NCBI GenBank assembly: GCA_040757335.1
Contig: JBFLXB010000001.1
Span: forward strand, 124,001-188,000
DNA: 64,000 bases
Direction: 5' to 3'
From: Nitrospirota bacterium
GTDB lineage: Bacteria; Nitrospirota; Nitrospiria; 2-01-FULL-66-17
A program made the position numbers and the translations under genes. Positions 14,159-22,498 of this stretch are shown here, one piece after another; position 1 is the stretch's first letter, and each line of letters opens with the position of its first letter. The notes under the pieces are model-generated. The model saw only the letters and a list, made by a program, of their open reading frames with translations. It was not told where the DNA came from and searched no databases.

Positions 14159-16285
14159 TTATGCGTCGCTTTGGCTGGCGCCGGGGTCGAGGGATTCTTT
14201 TTCGAGTTTGCGCAGCCAACGGTAACTGCGCTTCAGGGTGCGCGCGGCGTGGCTCTTGTTGCCTTGGTGCTCGCGCACCGCGCGTTCGGTGATGGCCCAC
14301 TCGATGCGGTGGAGTAGGTCGTCAAATGATCCGCCGCGATCAAAAAAATCGGCAAAGCAGGACCAGTCCATCTTCCCGATCACGGCCCACGGCTCTCCCG
14401 CGGCGGCGCCGACCTCTATTCGGTCGCCGAACCATTCGGCGGGGAGATGAGATGCCGTGATGACGGATTGATCCCCAGCCAGGATCAAGGCGCGTTCGAT
14501 CACGTTTTCCAGTTCTCTGACGTTGCCCGGCCACTGGTGTTCCATCAGCACGCGCACCGCATCCGGGGAGAAGCGCTCCGCGAAGCGGCCGGTCCGCGTG
14601 CGCACCTTGTTGAGCAGGGCCTGGGCCAGGAGCGGGAGGTCTTCGCGGCGCTCGCGTAGGGGAGGGATCGTGATCGGCATCACATTGAGTCGGTAATACA
14701 GGTCCTGCCGGAAGCTCCCGACCTTTACCATTTCGGGCAGGTTGCGATGCGTAGCGGCCATCACGCGGATGTTGATGGCAATGTCTTCGTCGCCGCCCAC
14801 GCGGCAGATGGTCCGCTCCTGCAACACCCTCAGCAGCTTGACCTGCAGGGCGGGCGACAGTTCGCCCACTTCGTCCAGAAACAGCGTGCCGCCGTGGGCC
14901 GCCTCGAACTTCCCCACGCGGCGCTGCAACGCGCCGGTGAAGGCCCCGCGCTCGTGCCCGAACAGCTCGCTCTCCAACAGCCCTTCGGGCAAGGCTCCGC
15001 AATTTACGGCCACGAACCGGCCGGTCTTGCGCGGCCCATTGTAATGGAGCGCGCGGGCGACGACCTCCTTCCCGGTCCCGGTTTCGCCCAGCAAGAGGAC
15101 GGTGGAGTCGCCGTCCACCACGCGTTCCAGATTCGCGCACAGCGCGCGCATCTTTGGACTGACCGCGATCAGGTCGGTGAACCGGTGCCGGTCGACCAGC
15201 TCGGATTTCAGTTGCGCGTTCTCCTCGCGCAGACTCGCGTTGTCGCGCTCGCAGCGCAGCAGCCGCCGCTGGGTCTGTTTGAGCTCGTGCAAGTGGGTGA
15301 ACAACAGGCGCGACGCGTCGCGCAATCGCGACTCCGCGGGGATTGTCGTGGCGCCGCGATCCGTCCAGCGGAAACGCGCCTTCGAGTACGGCGCGCCGTA
15401 CACCGCGCCGGTCTGGAGCGGAACCCTGACGCGACCGCGGCGCAACTCGCCGCCGTCCACGATCCGCACGGCCTGGGCCTTGGCGAGGGGCGCGGGCTGG
15501 GCTCCGGCGGCGCTCCACACGGTGTATTCGGAACCCGCGGGCGTGACAATGGCCCCGTCTTGCGCGGGCAGGTGTTGGCCGGCGGGCAGGCGTTCGACCC
15601 CCAGCGTGATGCCTTCGGCGCTGGCCACGAGCGACCCCCCACGGTCGACGATGCGCAAGCGTTCGCCCTGCTGAGTGAGTTCGTAGCCGTCGAAATCGTG
15701 GAGCAGGTGCTGGAGCGAGAGCTGGGTGAACTCTTCGCGGAACACAGCCTCGGTCTGGCGCCCGAACAGCGCCGGAAATCCTTCGCACTGGCCGCGGATG
15801 AATAGGGCCGGCAGGCGCGTGAGGCGTCCACGCGTTGACACCAACGACAAGACCGTGGCCTCCGGGCGGTCGCCGTGGTCGAGCGCTTGGAGCGCGGTAT
15901 TGGTGGTGAAGGCGCTGGCCCATCCGCTCGAAGCCAACACCACGCTGCGGACGTCGTCGAACAACGTGACGATGATCTCGAAGATCGAAGGGCCGCGCCG
16001 ATGGGGCCGCTCGAAGTGCGCGCGCGTCGCCAGGTAGGCCAGGTCGGCCTCCCCGGTGGCGTCCTCGGCAGCGAGGACCAGCCGCGCGAGCACCTCCTGG
16101 GGCAACCACTGATTCGGATCGGTCAGGAGCGCCCGAGCGTCTCCGGCTCGGTTCGCGAGCTCGGTGCCGGCGAAGATCGCCGAGTAGGGCAGTGCGCGCG
16201 CCGCGTCAGGGTGACGTTCTTCGAGGTAGTCGACGACGATGCTGGTGAGAAATCCCGTGGCCCAGGATGTGTCAGCGCCCGCCAT
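14159..16285 (-). CDS. Sigma-54-dependent transcriptional activator
   Basis: A 708-residue bacterial enhancer-binding protein. Residues about 1-310 form an unassigned sensor region; part of it is beta-rich (residues ~215-300) and could be FHA-like. A coiled linker follows ([17 protein letters not shown]-like heptads near 340-360). The AAA+ domain has Walker [15 protein letters not shown], the sigma-54 contact GAFTGA, Walker [13 protein letters not shown] and the arginine-finger region [12 protein letters not shown] Fis-type HTH closes the protein ([20 protein letters not shown]). Start ATG 16285 lies 14 bases inside the upstream DJ-1 gene, so the two are translationally linked. Target promoters are unknown; no clear -24/-12 element was seen nearby. 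Confidence 0.92.
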   Translation of the reverse strand: MAGADTSWATGFLTSIVVDYLEERHPDAARALPYSAIFAGTELANRAGDARALLTDPNQWLPQEVLARLVLAAEDATGEADLAYLATRAHFERPHRRGPSIFEIIVTLFDDVRSVVLASSGWASAFTTNTALQALDHGDRPEATVLSLVSTRGRLTRLPALFIRGQCEGFPALFGRQTEAVFREEFTQLSLQHLLHDFDGYELTQQGERLRIVDRGGSLVASAEGITLGVERLPAGQHLPAQDGAIVTPAGSEYTVWSAAGAQPAPLAKAQAVRIVDGGELRRGRVRVPLQTGAVYGAPYSKARFRWTDRGATTIPAESRLRDASRLLFTHLHELKQTQRRLLRCERDNASLREENAQLKSELVDRHRFTDLIAVSPKMRALCANLERVVDGDSTVLLLGETGTGKEVVARALHYNGPRKTGRFVAVNCGALPEGLLESELFGHERGAFTGALQRRVGKFEAAHGGTLFLDEVGELSPALQVKLLRVLQERTICRVGGDEDIAINIRVMAATHRNLPEMVKVGSFRQDLYYRLNVMPITIPPLRERREDLPLLAQALLNKVRTRTGRFAERFSPDAVRVLMEHQWPGNVRELENVIERALILAGDQSVITASHLPAEWFGDRIEVGAAAGEPWAVIGKMDWSCFADFFDRGGSFDDLLHRIEWAITERAVREHQGNKSHAARTLKRSYRWLRKLEKESLDPGASQSDA

Positions 16286-16838
16286 GTGCCGTCCCCGCTG
16301 CCAACACGTCGTCGGCGATGCGCTTGCTGACCGATTCGCCCGCCAGGTGCTCCACCAGGGTCAACGCGAACTCCAACGCGGTGCCTGGTGAACGACTGGT
16401 GATCAGGCGCCCATCGACCACCACGCGGTCGGTCTGGTAATCGGCCGCGGCAAACTGGGACTGATACGACGGATAACTGGTGACCCGTCGGCCGACGAGC
16501 AGGCCCGCGTCGCTCAACACGGTCGGCGCGGCGCAGATCGCAGCCACGTATCCTCCGCGGTCGGATTGCGCTTTGACGAGCCGGGCGATCCGCGGGTCGC
16601 GGCGAAGGTTCTCGGTGCCGGGCCCACCGCCGGGGAGGACGACCATGTCGTACTCCACCTCCGCGGCGCTGTCGAGCCTGGCGTCGGGCACGATGGCCAC
16701 GCCACGACTCCCGGTCACCGGCCCGGCCACGGTGCCCGCCACCGTGACGTGGATATCGGCGCGGCGCAGGATGTCGATGATGGTCACGGCTTCGATTTCT
16801 TCGAAGCCGGGAGCGAGGGGAACGAGGACGCGTTTCAT
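16272..16838 (-). CDS. DJ-1/PfpI family protein
   Basis: A 188-residue protein of the DJ-1/ThiJ/YajL group, with the nucleophile-elbow cysteine ([10 protein letters not shown], near residue 103), the conserved Glu of the N-terminal loop ([10 protein letters not shown]) and the glycine-rich turn [14 protein letters not shown]. Members are described as deglycases, glyoxalases or redox chaperones. Start ATG 16838 is preceded by GAGGTG. The 3' end overlaps the start of the sigma-54 activator, suggesting a shared stress-response operon. The exact activity cannot be set from sequence. Confidence 0.9.
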   Translation of the reverse strand: MKRVLVPLAPGFEEIEAVTIIDILRRADIHVTVAGTVAGPVTGSRGVAIVPDARLDSAAEVEYDMVVLPGGGPGTENLRRDPRIARLVKAQSDRGGYVAAICAAPTVLSDAGLLVGRRVTSYPSYQSQFAAADYQTDRVVVDGRLITSRSPGTALEFALTLVEHLAGESVSKRIADDVLAAGTAHGGR

Positions 16839-16857
16839 ACGGCACCTCGTTGAGTCA

Positions 16858-16898
16858 CCTCACCCTCCCCCTCTTGCGGGGGAGGGCGGGGTGGGGGG
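16858..16898. repeat. C/G-rich palindromic intergenic repeat, second type
   Basis: CCTCACCCTCCCCCTCTTG followed by CGGGGGAGGGCGGGGTG. It forms a hairpin between the carbonic anhydrase stop and the DJ-1 start and could act as a transcript boundary. Its sequence differs from the CCCCCC/TTTG repeats at 10.5 and 14 kb. Confidence 0.7.
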
Positions 16899-16905
16899 AA
16901 CGTCG

Positions 16906-17607
16906 TTAGTGTGCCGCCGGTTTCTTCCCGTTGTACCCGTCGGCGAACTGCGTGTTGACGTGAACCACGGCTTTGTTCAAGTCTTTGAAGGGATAATCGT
17001 CCGTGATCGCGGCGAGGGCGTCGGCGTCGGCCTGTTTGGTCAGAACCGTTCCGGCGGGGACGATGCGCTTTTCACCGATCTTGACCCCAATGACCTTGGC
17101 GCCGGGCTCGATCACCGTGCCGTTTCCCACCTCGGCCTTAAAGACCAAGGCCTGCATCCCGATGAAGACGTCGTTGCCGACCTTTGCCGGGCCGTGGACC
17201 TGCGATTGGTGAGCCATGGACACGCGATCACCGATATGGACCGAGTACTTCTTGCCGCCGACGTCCTCCAGGTTCTTGGCGATGACCTCCTTGCCTTCTT
17301 GCGTCTCCAGGCCGTGAACCACCACGCTGTCCTGCACGTTGCTTTCGTTCCCGATATAAATGGGCTGCCCTTCATCCCCGCGGACCGACGCAGTGGGCGC
17401 GACGTACACGCGCTCACCGATGGTGACCGCGCCGATGACGGAGCCGATCTCGTGCACGAAGGCCGACTTGGCCACGGTGGGCCGGTCGACGTCGGAGTTG
17501 AACGACGTCAAGACATTGGGACCCTTGAACCCCATCAAGAATACGCCGAGGAACAGGCCGTTGAGGAACAGACTGATCGAGAGAGCGATGCGACCGCGGT
17601 GACCCAT
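16906..17607 (-). CDS. Gamma-class carbonic anhydrase, membrane-anchored or exported
   Basis: A 233-residue left-handed beta-helix protein of the Cam type. The three zinc histidines are visible: VVVHGL, then MAHQSQVHG (two His five residues apart). The acidic/Arg active-site strand TASVRGDEGQPI also matches the archetypal Cam enzyme. An N-terminal hydrophobic segment (ALSISLFLNGLFLGVFLMGF) acts as signal or anchor, placing the enzyme outside the cytoplasm, where it would interconvert CO2 and bicarbonate. ATG 17607 has AAAGGAG upstream. It reads divergently from the HAD gene. Confidence 0.88.
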   Translation of the reverse strand: MGHRGRIALSISLFLNGLFLGVFLMGFKGPNVLTSFNSDVDRPTVAKSAFVHEIGSVIGAVTIGERVYVAPTASVRGDEGQPIYIGNESNVQDSVVVHGLETQEGKEVIAKNLEDVGGKKYSVHIGDRVSMAHQSQVHGPAKVGNDVFIGMQALVFKAEVGNGTVIEPGAKVIGVKIGEKRIVPAGTVLTKQADADALAAITDDYPFKDLNKAVVHVNTQFADGYNGKKPAAH

Positions 17608-17726
17608 GTTGCTCCTTTCGTCCGGTACCAGGCTATGGTACGATGCGCCGTCCGCGAGAGCCCGGTGAGACGGGAGGGGTGCGGACGGGGGGCGAACCTA
17701 GCACAAAACGTTTCCGAGGGTCAAGC

Positions 17727-18431
17727 GTGAAACTTCCCCAGGGATTACGAGCCGTCATCTTCGACTTTGACGGCGTCATCGTGGACAGCGAGCCGTTGCA
17801 CTTCCGCCTGTTTCAGCGGCTGCTGGGCGAGGAGGGCGTGCCGCTGACGCGCGAAGACTACGACGCGATCTATCTGGGCATGGACGACCGCGAATGTTTT
17901 TCCGAGGCGCTCTCTCGGAACGGGAAGACCTCGGCCCTGCCCAAAGTTCCCGAGATGATCGACCGCAAATCCCGAATGTTGATGGCCGAGATCGCGGAAA
18001 AGCCGCCCGTGTTGCCCGGAGCCGTTGATCTGGTCCGCGCACTCGCGAAAAGTGTCCCTCTCGTCATCTGCTCGGGCGCCCTGCGCCGGGAAATCCAGGC
18101 CATGCTCGAGCACGCGGGCATTCTTCCGTGTTTTTCCGGCATCGTGAGCGCCGAGGACGTGAGCCACGGGAAACCGCACCCGGAAGGCTTCACCAAGGCC
18201 CTCGCGTTGCTCAACCGAACACGGAACCCGACCCCGCCGATCGCGCCGAGCGCCTGCCTGGTGATCGAAGACTCGCTCGCTGGCATCGCAGGAGCCAAGG
18301 CGGCCGGGATGCGCTGCCTGGCAGTGGGGAATTCCTATCCGGCGGCGGCACTGAAACAGGCCGGTGCAGACCGTGTCGTGGCCACGCTAAGGGACGACCC
18401 TCTGGGCGAAGTCACCTTGTTATTCGCGTAA
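17727..18431 (+). CDS. HAD-family phosphatase / beta-phosphoglucomutase-like protein
   Basis: About 234 residues. HAD motif I DFDGVIVDSEP with both Asp residues, a helical cap (residues ~18-85), motif II Ser in LVICSGALRREI, motif III Lys in HGKPHPEGF, and motif IV IEDSLAGIAGA. This cap type is shared by beta-phosphoglucomutase, phosphoglycolate phosphatase and sugar-phosphate phosphatases. GTG 17727 is chosen because GAGGG lies six bases upstream and translation begins right before the fold; the open frame continues to 17643 but is Arg/Gly-rich and unlike protein. Substrate is not determined. Confidence 0.88.
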   Translation: MKLPQGLRAVIFDFDGVIVDSEPLHFRLFQRLLGEEGVPLTREDYDAIYLGMDDRECFSEALSRNGKTSALPKVPEMIDRKSRMLMAEIAEKPPVLPGAVDLVRALAKSVPLVICSGALRREIQAMLEHAGILPCFSGIVSAEDVSHGKPHPEGFTKALALLNRTRNPTPPIAPSACLVIEDSLAGIAGAKAAGMRCLAVGNSYPAAALKQAGADRVVATLRDDPLGEVTLLFA

Positions 18432-18824
18432 CGCTCCTTTTCTGCCAGGACCAATCAACTGTTTGAAATTCTGATGAAATAGGCTTGCTTCGGCTCAAGC
18501 TTTCTGATATGTGAATCTCCTCCCCGTCTGACTCCAGCGCGGGGCCGTGGGGGCGACGAGCGGCTGGAGGCATCGCACCGTCGCTGTCGTCAGGCCAAGG
18601 TGGACCCCTCTCTTGAGCAATAGATGCCCCCTCGGGGGGACTAGTTTGATGGGTGGTCTACCAGGGGTGAGGCGCTCGACTACTGAGGATGCCGATCAAG
18701 ACATGCATGCTGCCTCCTTGCGTCGGCGCGGGCGGTTGAGATCTGGGTGGAAACGCCGATCGCTGCTTGGAAGTATAGCTCAGCATGTATTGGGGACGAA
18801 CTCCGACGGCTGATCTCAGGGTCT
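18432..18824. other. Intergenic region between convergent genes
   Basis: These 393 bases contain no supported gene, tRNA-like fold or terminator. The only point noted is a 16-codon minus-strand frame (18658-18708) with a good GGAGG before its ATG, too short to call. Local composition is less regular than in neighbouring genes, compatible with decayed sequence. Confidence 0.5.
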
Positions 18825-19814
18825 CTAGCCACTGTCCTCCGGCGCTCCCCCGGTTCTGGCCAGGTCTTCCGACGTCAATTTCGCGGGGTTGAATTTGGCT
18901 GCGGCTTTGGTAATTCGGTCCATGGCTTCGTCGTAACTCAAGGGCGGGGCATCTTTGGGGCGGAAGCGGAGCGGATTGATGCGGGCGACCACAGCAGCCT
19001 TCAGATAGGGGCTGGTGAGGCCTCGGGCTTTCAGGGTTTCGACGTGTTGGTTCACCTGATCGTCCAGCGCCAGCAGTTGGGTGGCGCGTGAGCGGCGGAT
19101 CTCGAACGCGTCGCGGAGGGGTTTTTTCAGGAACTGGTCGGCGCGTTTGAGCATGGGATGATACGCGCCGCCTGAGAAACGCGGGCGTTCTTGGTAACAC
19201 AGTCCCAACGTAACGAACGACGGCTCCTCGAATTCGAGGGCGTAGGACTCTTCGGTCGCGTCACCCAACCGTACCAACTCCTCGTACATGCGAACCACCT
19301 CCAGGGCTTTCTCTCGGAGGTTGTGCGCTTTTTCGGTGTTGAGCGCCAGGATTTGGTAGGCCGCGGCGTGTTCGGGAATCACGATCGCGGTGATGGTTTT
19401 GGCGCCCAGCGTGCGCATGGCGGTGAGCCGGTGGTTGCCGTTGGGCGTCCAGTATCGTGTCGCGCCCTCGGTGGCCTGATCGGCGCGGACCGCGATGATG
19501 GGGTCCAAAAAGCGCCCCAGCTTGCTGATCACGGCTTCGAGCCGGCGCACGTGCGTTTCGGAGATGTTGCGCTGGTAGGGCGTGGGCTCGACTTGTTCGA
19601 TAGGCAGCGCGGCAAACACCACCCAGCGGCCGTTGAACGGTTCGCGGTAGGTGGCCAGGACGTGGCCGCCGTCGCCAGCAATGGCGGAGGTCAGATTAGT
19701 AGCTTCTTTCGGGGCGTTGTCTCCCGCCAGCTCCTGGGCGGTGAGGCCCGACGACGCGCCCGCGGGTCTCTTGCGACGGCGCGCTGTAGACTTGCGCGGC
19801 GCCTTGGACGGCAT
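18825..19814 (-). CDS. ParB/Srx-like N-terminal domain protein
   Basis: A 329-residue protein. A basic N-terminus (APRKSTARRRKRPAG) precedes a ParB/sulfiredoxin-type domain at about residues 60-150: LPIEQVEPTPYQRN, then PIIAVRAD and the nucleotide-loop-like PNGNHRLTAMRTLGAK. The rest is helical (residues 170-320) and unassigned. ParB-fold proteins hydrolyse CTP or ATP and often bind DNA. No ParA partner or parS-like site is nearby, so chromosome partition is doubtful. The start codon overlaps the exonuclease III stop (TGATG), indicating coupled translation and perhaps a DNA-related role. Confidence 0.75.
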   Translation of the reverse strand: MPSKAPRKSTARRRKRPAGASSGLTAQELAGDNAPKEATNLTSAIAGDGGHVLATYREPFNGRWVVFAALPIEQVEPTPYQRNISETHVRRLEAVISKLGRFLDPIIAVRADQATEGATRYWTPNGNHRLTAMRTLGAKTITAIVIPEHAAAYQILALNTEKAHNLREKALEVVRMYEELVRLGDATEESYALEFEEPSFVTLGLCYQERPRFSGGAYHPMLKRADQFLKKPLRDAFEIRRSRATQLLALDDQVNQHVETLKARGLTSPYLKAAVVARINPLRFRPKDAPPLSYDEAMDRITKAAAKFNPAKLTSEDLARTGGAPEDSG

Positions 19815-20590
19815 CAGATACCAGAAAATTCCGCCCAGACGATGGTGTGGTCGGACGCCTTCGGGGCCCGGCGCGGTTCGATGTCCACCGCCACCTCTTT
19901 ACACTGGGCGACGAGCGGGCGGGTCACGAGGATGTGGTCGATCCTCCACCCCTTGTTCTTCTCGATGTTGTCGGGCCGTAAGTAATCCCAGAACGTAAAC
20001 TGTTGGCGGTCCGGGTAGAGCGCGCGGAAGGTGTCCACGAATCCCCAGGCGACCGTGTCCTTGTAGGCCCTGCGTGCGTCTTCGTGAAAGCACACGTGCT
20101 TGAGGTGTTTTTCGGGGCTGTGCACGTCGATGGGTTCCGGCGCCACGTTGAGGTCTCCCAACCAGACGGCGGGACGGTCGGGCGAGAGGTGATTCTTAAA
20201 GTAATTCTTTAGACGTGTGAACCACTCGAGTTTGTACGCGTATTTGGGGGAGTCGATCTCGTAGCCCTGCGGCACGTACGTGTTGATGATCGGAATGCCA
20301 CGGACCACCACGCGCACGAGCCGCTCCTCGTCGGGCGGCCCCCCGTTGTCGAGTCCGAACGACACCTCGTCGAACCGGTGCCGGCTCAGCACGGCCACGC
20401 CGTTGTACGCCTTCATCCCCCGGTACGCGATGTGATAGCCGGTCCCCTTGAGCGCGAGTTCCGGGAACTCGCTGTCCTGCACCTTGGTCTCCTGCAGGCA
20501 CAACACGTCCGGCTGGTGCTTCGCGAGCCAGTCCGTGACCGCGGCCATTCGCATGCGGATCGAGTTGACGTTGAACGTGGCAATCTTCAT
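19814..20590 (-). CDS. xth: Exodeoxyribonuclease III (AP endonuclease)
   Basis: A 258-residue ExoIII-type enzyme with the family motifs in order: ATFNVNSIRMRM, CLQETKVQDSEFP (metal-binding Glu), YVPQGYEID, GDLNVAPEPIDVHSP (catalytic Asp and Asn), WRIDHILVT and the terminal SDHTIVWAEF with the catalytic His. It cleaves DNA at abasic sites and removes 3' blocks in base-excision repair. ATG 20590 is chosen since it begins the first beta-strand directly; six extra codons upstream are unlikely. It ends in a TGATG overlap with the ParB-like gene. Confidence 0.96.
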   Translation of the reverse strand: MKIATFNVNSIRMRMAAVTDWLAKHQPDVLCLQETKVQDSEFPELALKGTGYHIAYRGMKAYNGVAVLSRHRFDEVSFGLDNGGPPDEERLVRVVVRGIPIINTYVPQGYEIDSPKYAYKLEWFTRLKNYFKNHLSPDRPAVWLGDLNVAPEPIDVHSPEKHLKHVCFHEDARRAYKDTVAWGFVDTFRALYPDRQQFTFWDYLRPDNIEKNKGWRIDHILVTRPLVAQCKEVAVDIEPRRAPKASDHTIVWAEFSGI

Positions 20591-20638
20591 GGCGCCGTAT
20601 CGTACCAACTCAAGCGCCTCGTGGCAACGGTGTGCGGG

Positions 20639-21346
20639 CTAGAAAAGGAATCCGGCGGTGCCGCCGAACATCGTGTACCGCGCGTCGGCACTGCTGAAGC
20701 TTTGCCGCAACGCCACCCCGACAAAGAACTGACTGGCCAACAAGAAATCCACGCCTCCCCCGAGGCTATAGTCGAACCTGACGTCGCCTCCGCCCACCGG
20801 GACCCCTTTCTCGCCCAGCTCTGGAGGGAGCGGTCCTGCGCCGCAGGCCGATTCGCTGTCCGTCCTCTCGTTGGTTCGACATAGAAAGAGATTGAACAGC
20901 ACTCCCAACGTGAGGTACGGCTGGAACCTGCGGGCGACGCTTCCGGGCTCCCCCAACTTGTCGAACTTGTACTTCCCGCCGAGAAGGACCTGAAAGGTCG
21001 TGATCTCGAAATCGGTGATCGTCACCCCGCTGAACACGATCGGGGGCACCGTGGCGCGACTCCTCGAATGCCCGAACATCAACTCCGCCATGAATTTCTG
21101 GCCGAACAACGGATCCGACTTCGTGATCGGGAGGTCCAAAAACCCGTTGAAGTAAAGGGCATAGTCGGTCCGAAAGGGACCGCTGGTCCCTCCCAGCGTG
21201 AAACCGTACTCGGCTCCCAGGAGATCGGAATTCGCGAGGCTCTGGCGCGGAGCGACCATCATACCGATGAGAAGAGCGCCTCCCAAAAGGGCCTGAATCG
21301 CACCGCGCACGAGCGTCGAATGCTGCTTGCTGTTTCGACGATTCAC
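20639..21346 (-). CDS. Outer-membrane beta-barrel protein
   Basis: A 235-residue exported protein. The signal peptide is ALLGGALLIGMMVAPRQSLA. The mature region consists of alternating strands with Gly turns, such as GAEYGFTLGG, YALYFNGFLDLPI and FDYSLGGGVDFLLASQFFVGVALRQSF, and ends in FLF as barrels do. Two cysteines lie in one loop (LCRTN and SACGAG). It starts at GTG 21346 with no obvious Shine-Dalgarno, 28 bases after dnaJ, and is probably read with it. No specific porin family was recognised. Confidence 0.75.
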   Translation of the reverse strand: MNRRNSKQHSTLVRGAIQALLGGALLIGMMVAPRQSLANSDLLGAEYGFTLGGTSGPFRTDYALYFNGFLDLPITKSDPLFGQKFMAELMFGHSRSRATVPPIVFSGVTITDFEITTFQVLLGGKYKFDKLGEPGSVARRFQPYLTLGVLFNLFLCRTNERTDSESACGAGPLPPELGEKGVPVGGGDVRFDYSLGGGVDFLLASQFFVGVALRQSFSSADARYTMFGGTAGFLF

Positions 21347-21373
21347 GGAGGGTCCCGGATGTCGAGTCTCGAA

Positions 21374-22474
21374 TTAGACGGCGCCGCCTTTGGCCGCGCT
21401 CCTTGCCGCGTCGCGCAGACGCTGGTACATCTCTCGTTCGGCGCGTGTGAGCTTTTCCGGGATTCTCACCCGAATGCGGATATTGAGGTCGCCGCGGCCC
21501 GTCGCGCCGAAGTGCGGGAGCCCCTTGCCGCGAAGCCGCATGACCGTGTCGGGCTGGGTTCCCGAAGGGATCGTGGCGCTCGCCGAGCCGTTCAACGTGG
21601 GCACGGTGACGCGGGTTCCCAACACGGCGTCGGCTACGTCGATCGTCTCGGTTCGCCACAGGTGTGCGCCGCGGCGCTCGAAGCGCGCGTCGGGAGCCGT
21701 GCGCACGACCACGTAGAGATCCCCCGGAGGGCTTCCCGGCTTGGGGCCCGGCATCCCGTGCCCCGCCACGCGCAACGCCATGCCGTCGTCGATCCCCGGT
21801 GGGATCTTGATCGCCAGCGTTTCCTCTTGGGGGGCTTCGCCGCGGCCCGCGCACGCGGGACAAGGGTGATCGATGATGGTGCCGCGCCCTTCGCATTCGG
21901 GGCACATTGTGACTCGTTGCATGCTGATGCCGCCCTCGCGGCGCCTGGTGACCTGCCGGCCCGTTCCAGTGCACTTCGCGCAACTGCGCGGGGCGGTGCC
22001 TTGCGCAGCCCCCGAGCCGCGGCATGCGGAACACGTTGTCAGTCGCGCCACGCGGACGGTTTCTTCGCCTCCGGACGCGATGCGAGCGAGCGGCACGACC
22101 AGTTCCACTTCGAGGTTGGCGCCGGGAACCGGGCCCGCGCTCCGGCGGAAGAATCGGTCGAACAGACCGCCGCCGAAGTCAAACCCCAATCCCGAGAACA
22201 GTGTGTCGAAGTCGACGCCGCCAAACAGGTCTTCGGGCGAGAAGCCCGCCACCCCGGCAAAACCTCTGTCGTCATACGCGGCGCGCTTCTGGGGGTCCGA
22301 GAGGACCGCGTAGGCCTCGGCGATTTCTTTGAATTGCTCTTCGGCACCGGGCTCCTTGTTGCGGTCGGGGTGGTACTTGAGTGCGAGCGCGCGGAAGGCG
22401 TCTTTGATGGCCTTCCGGTCGGCGTCGCGAGCCACCCCGAGGACTTCATAGTAGTCGCGTTGCGCGGTGACCAT
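21374..22474 (-). CDS. dnaJ: Chaperone DnaJ (Hsp40, class A)
   Basis: A 366-residue protein. The J domain (residues ~6-71) has the HPD tripeptide (KYHPDRNK) that stimulates DnaK. A Gly/Phe-rich segment follows ([20 protein letters not shown]). Four zinc-binding CxxCxGxG repeats come next ([32 protein letters not shown]), then two C-terminal substrate-binding sheets and the dimer tail. All zinc ligands are intact. It lies 24 bases downstream of dnaK on the same strand. GrpE is not encoded here. Confidence 0.96.
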   Translation of the reverse strand: MVTAQRDYYEVLGVARDADRKAIKDAFRALALKYHPDRNKEPGAEEQFKEIAEAYAVLSDPQKRAAYDDRGFAGVAGFSPEDLFGGVDFDTLFSGLGFDFGGGLFDRFFRRSAGPVPGANLEVELVVPLARIASGGEETVRVARLTTCSACRGSGAAQGTAPRSCAKCTGTGRQVTRRREGGISMQRVTMCPECEGRGTIIDHPCPACAGRGEAPQEETLAIKIPPGIDDGMALRVAGHGMPGPKPGSPPGDLYVVVRTAPDARFERRGAHLWRTETIDVADAVLGTRVTVPTLNGSASATIPSGTQPDTVMRLRGKGLPHFGATGRGDLNIRIRVRIPEKLTRAEREMYQRLRDAARSAAKGGAV

Positions 22475-22498
22475 AGGTGGTCGACCCGCGGGAGGCGG

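Noticed and set aside
18658-18708. 16-codon minus-strand frame with strong GGAGG
   Set aside because: Too short to support; it could be a chance match and lies downstream of no promoter I can see.
18547-18813. 88-codon plus-strand frame in the intergenic region after the HAD gene
   Set aside because: It has no Shine-Dalgarno, is Arg-rich and resembles no known protein; it is not distinguishable from chance.
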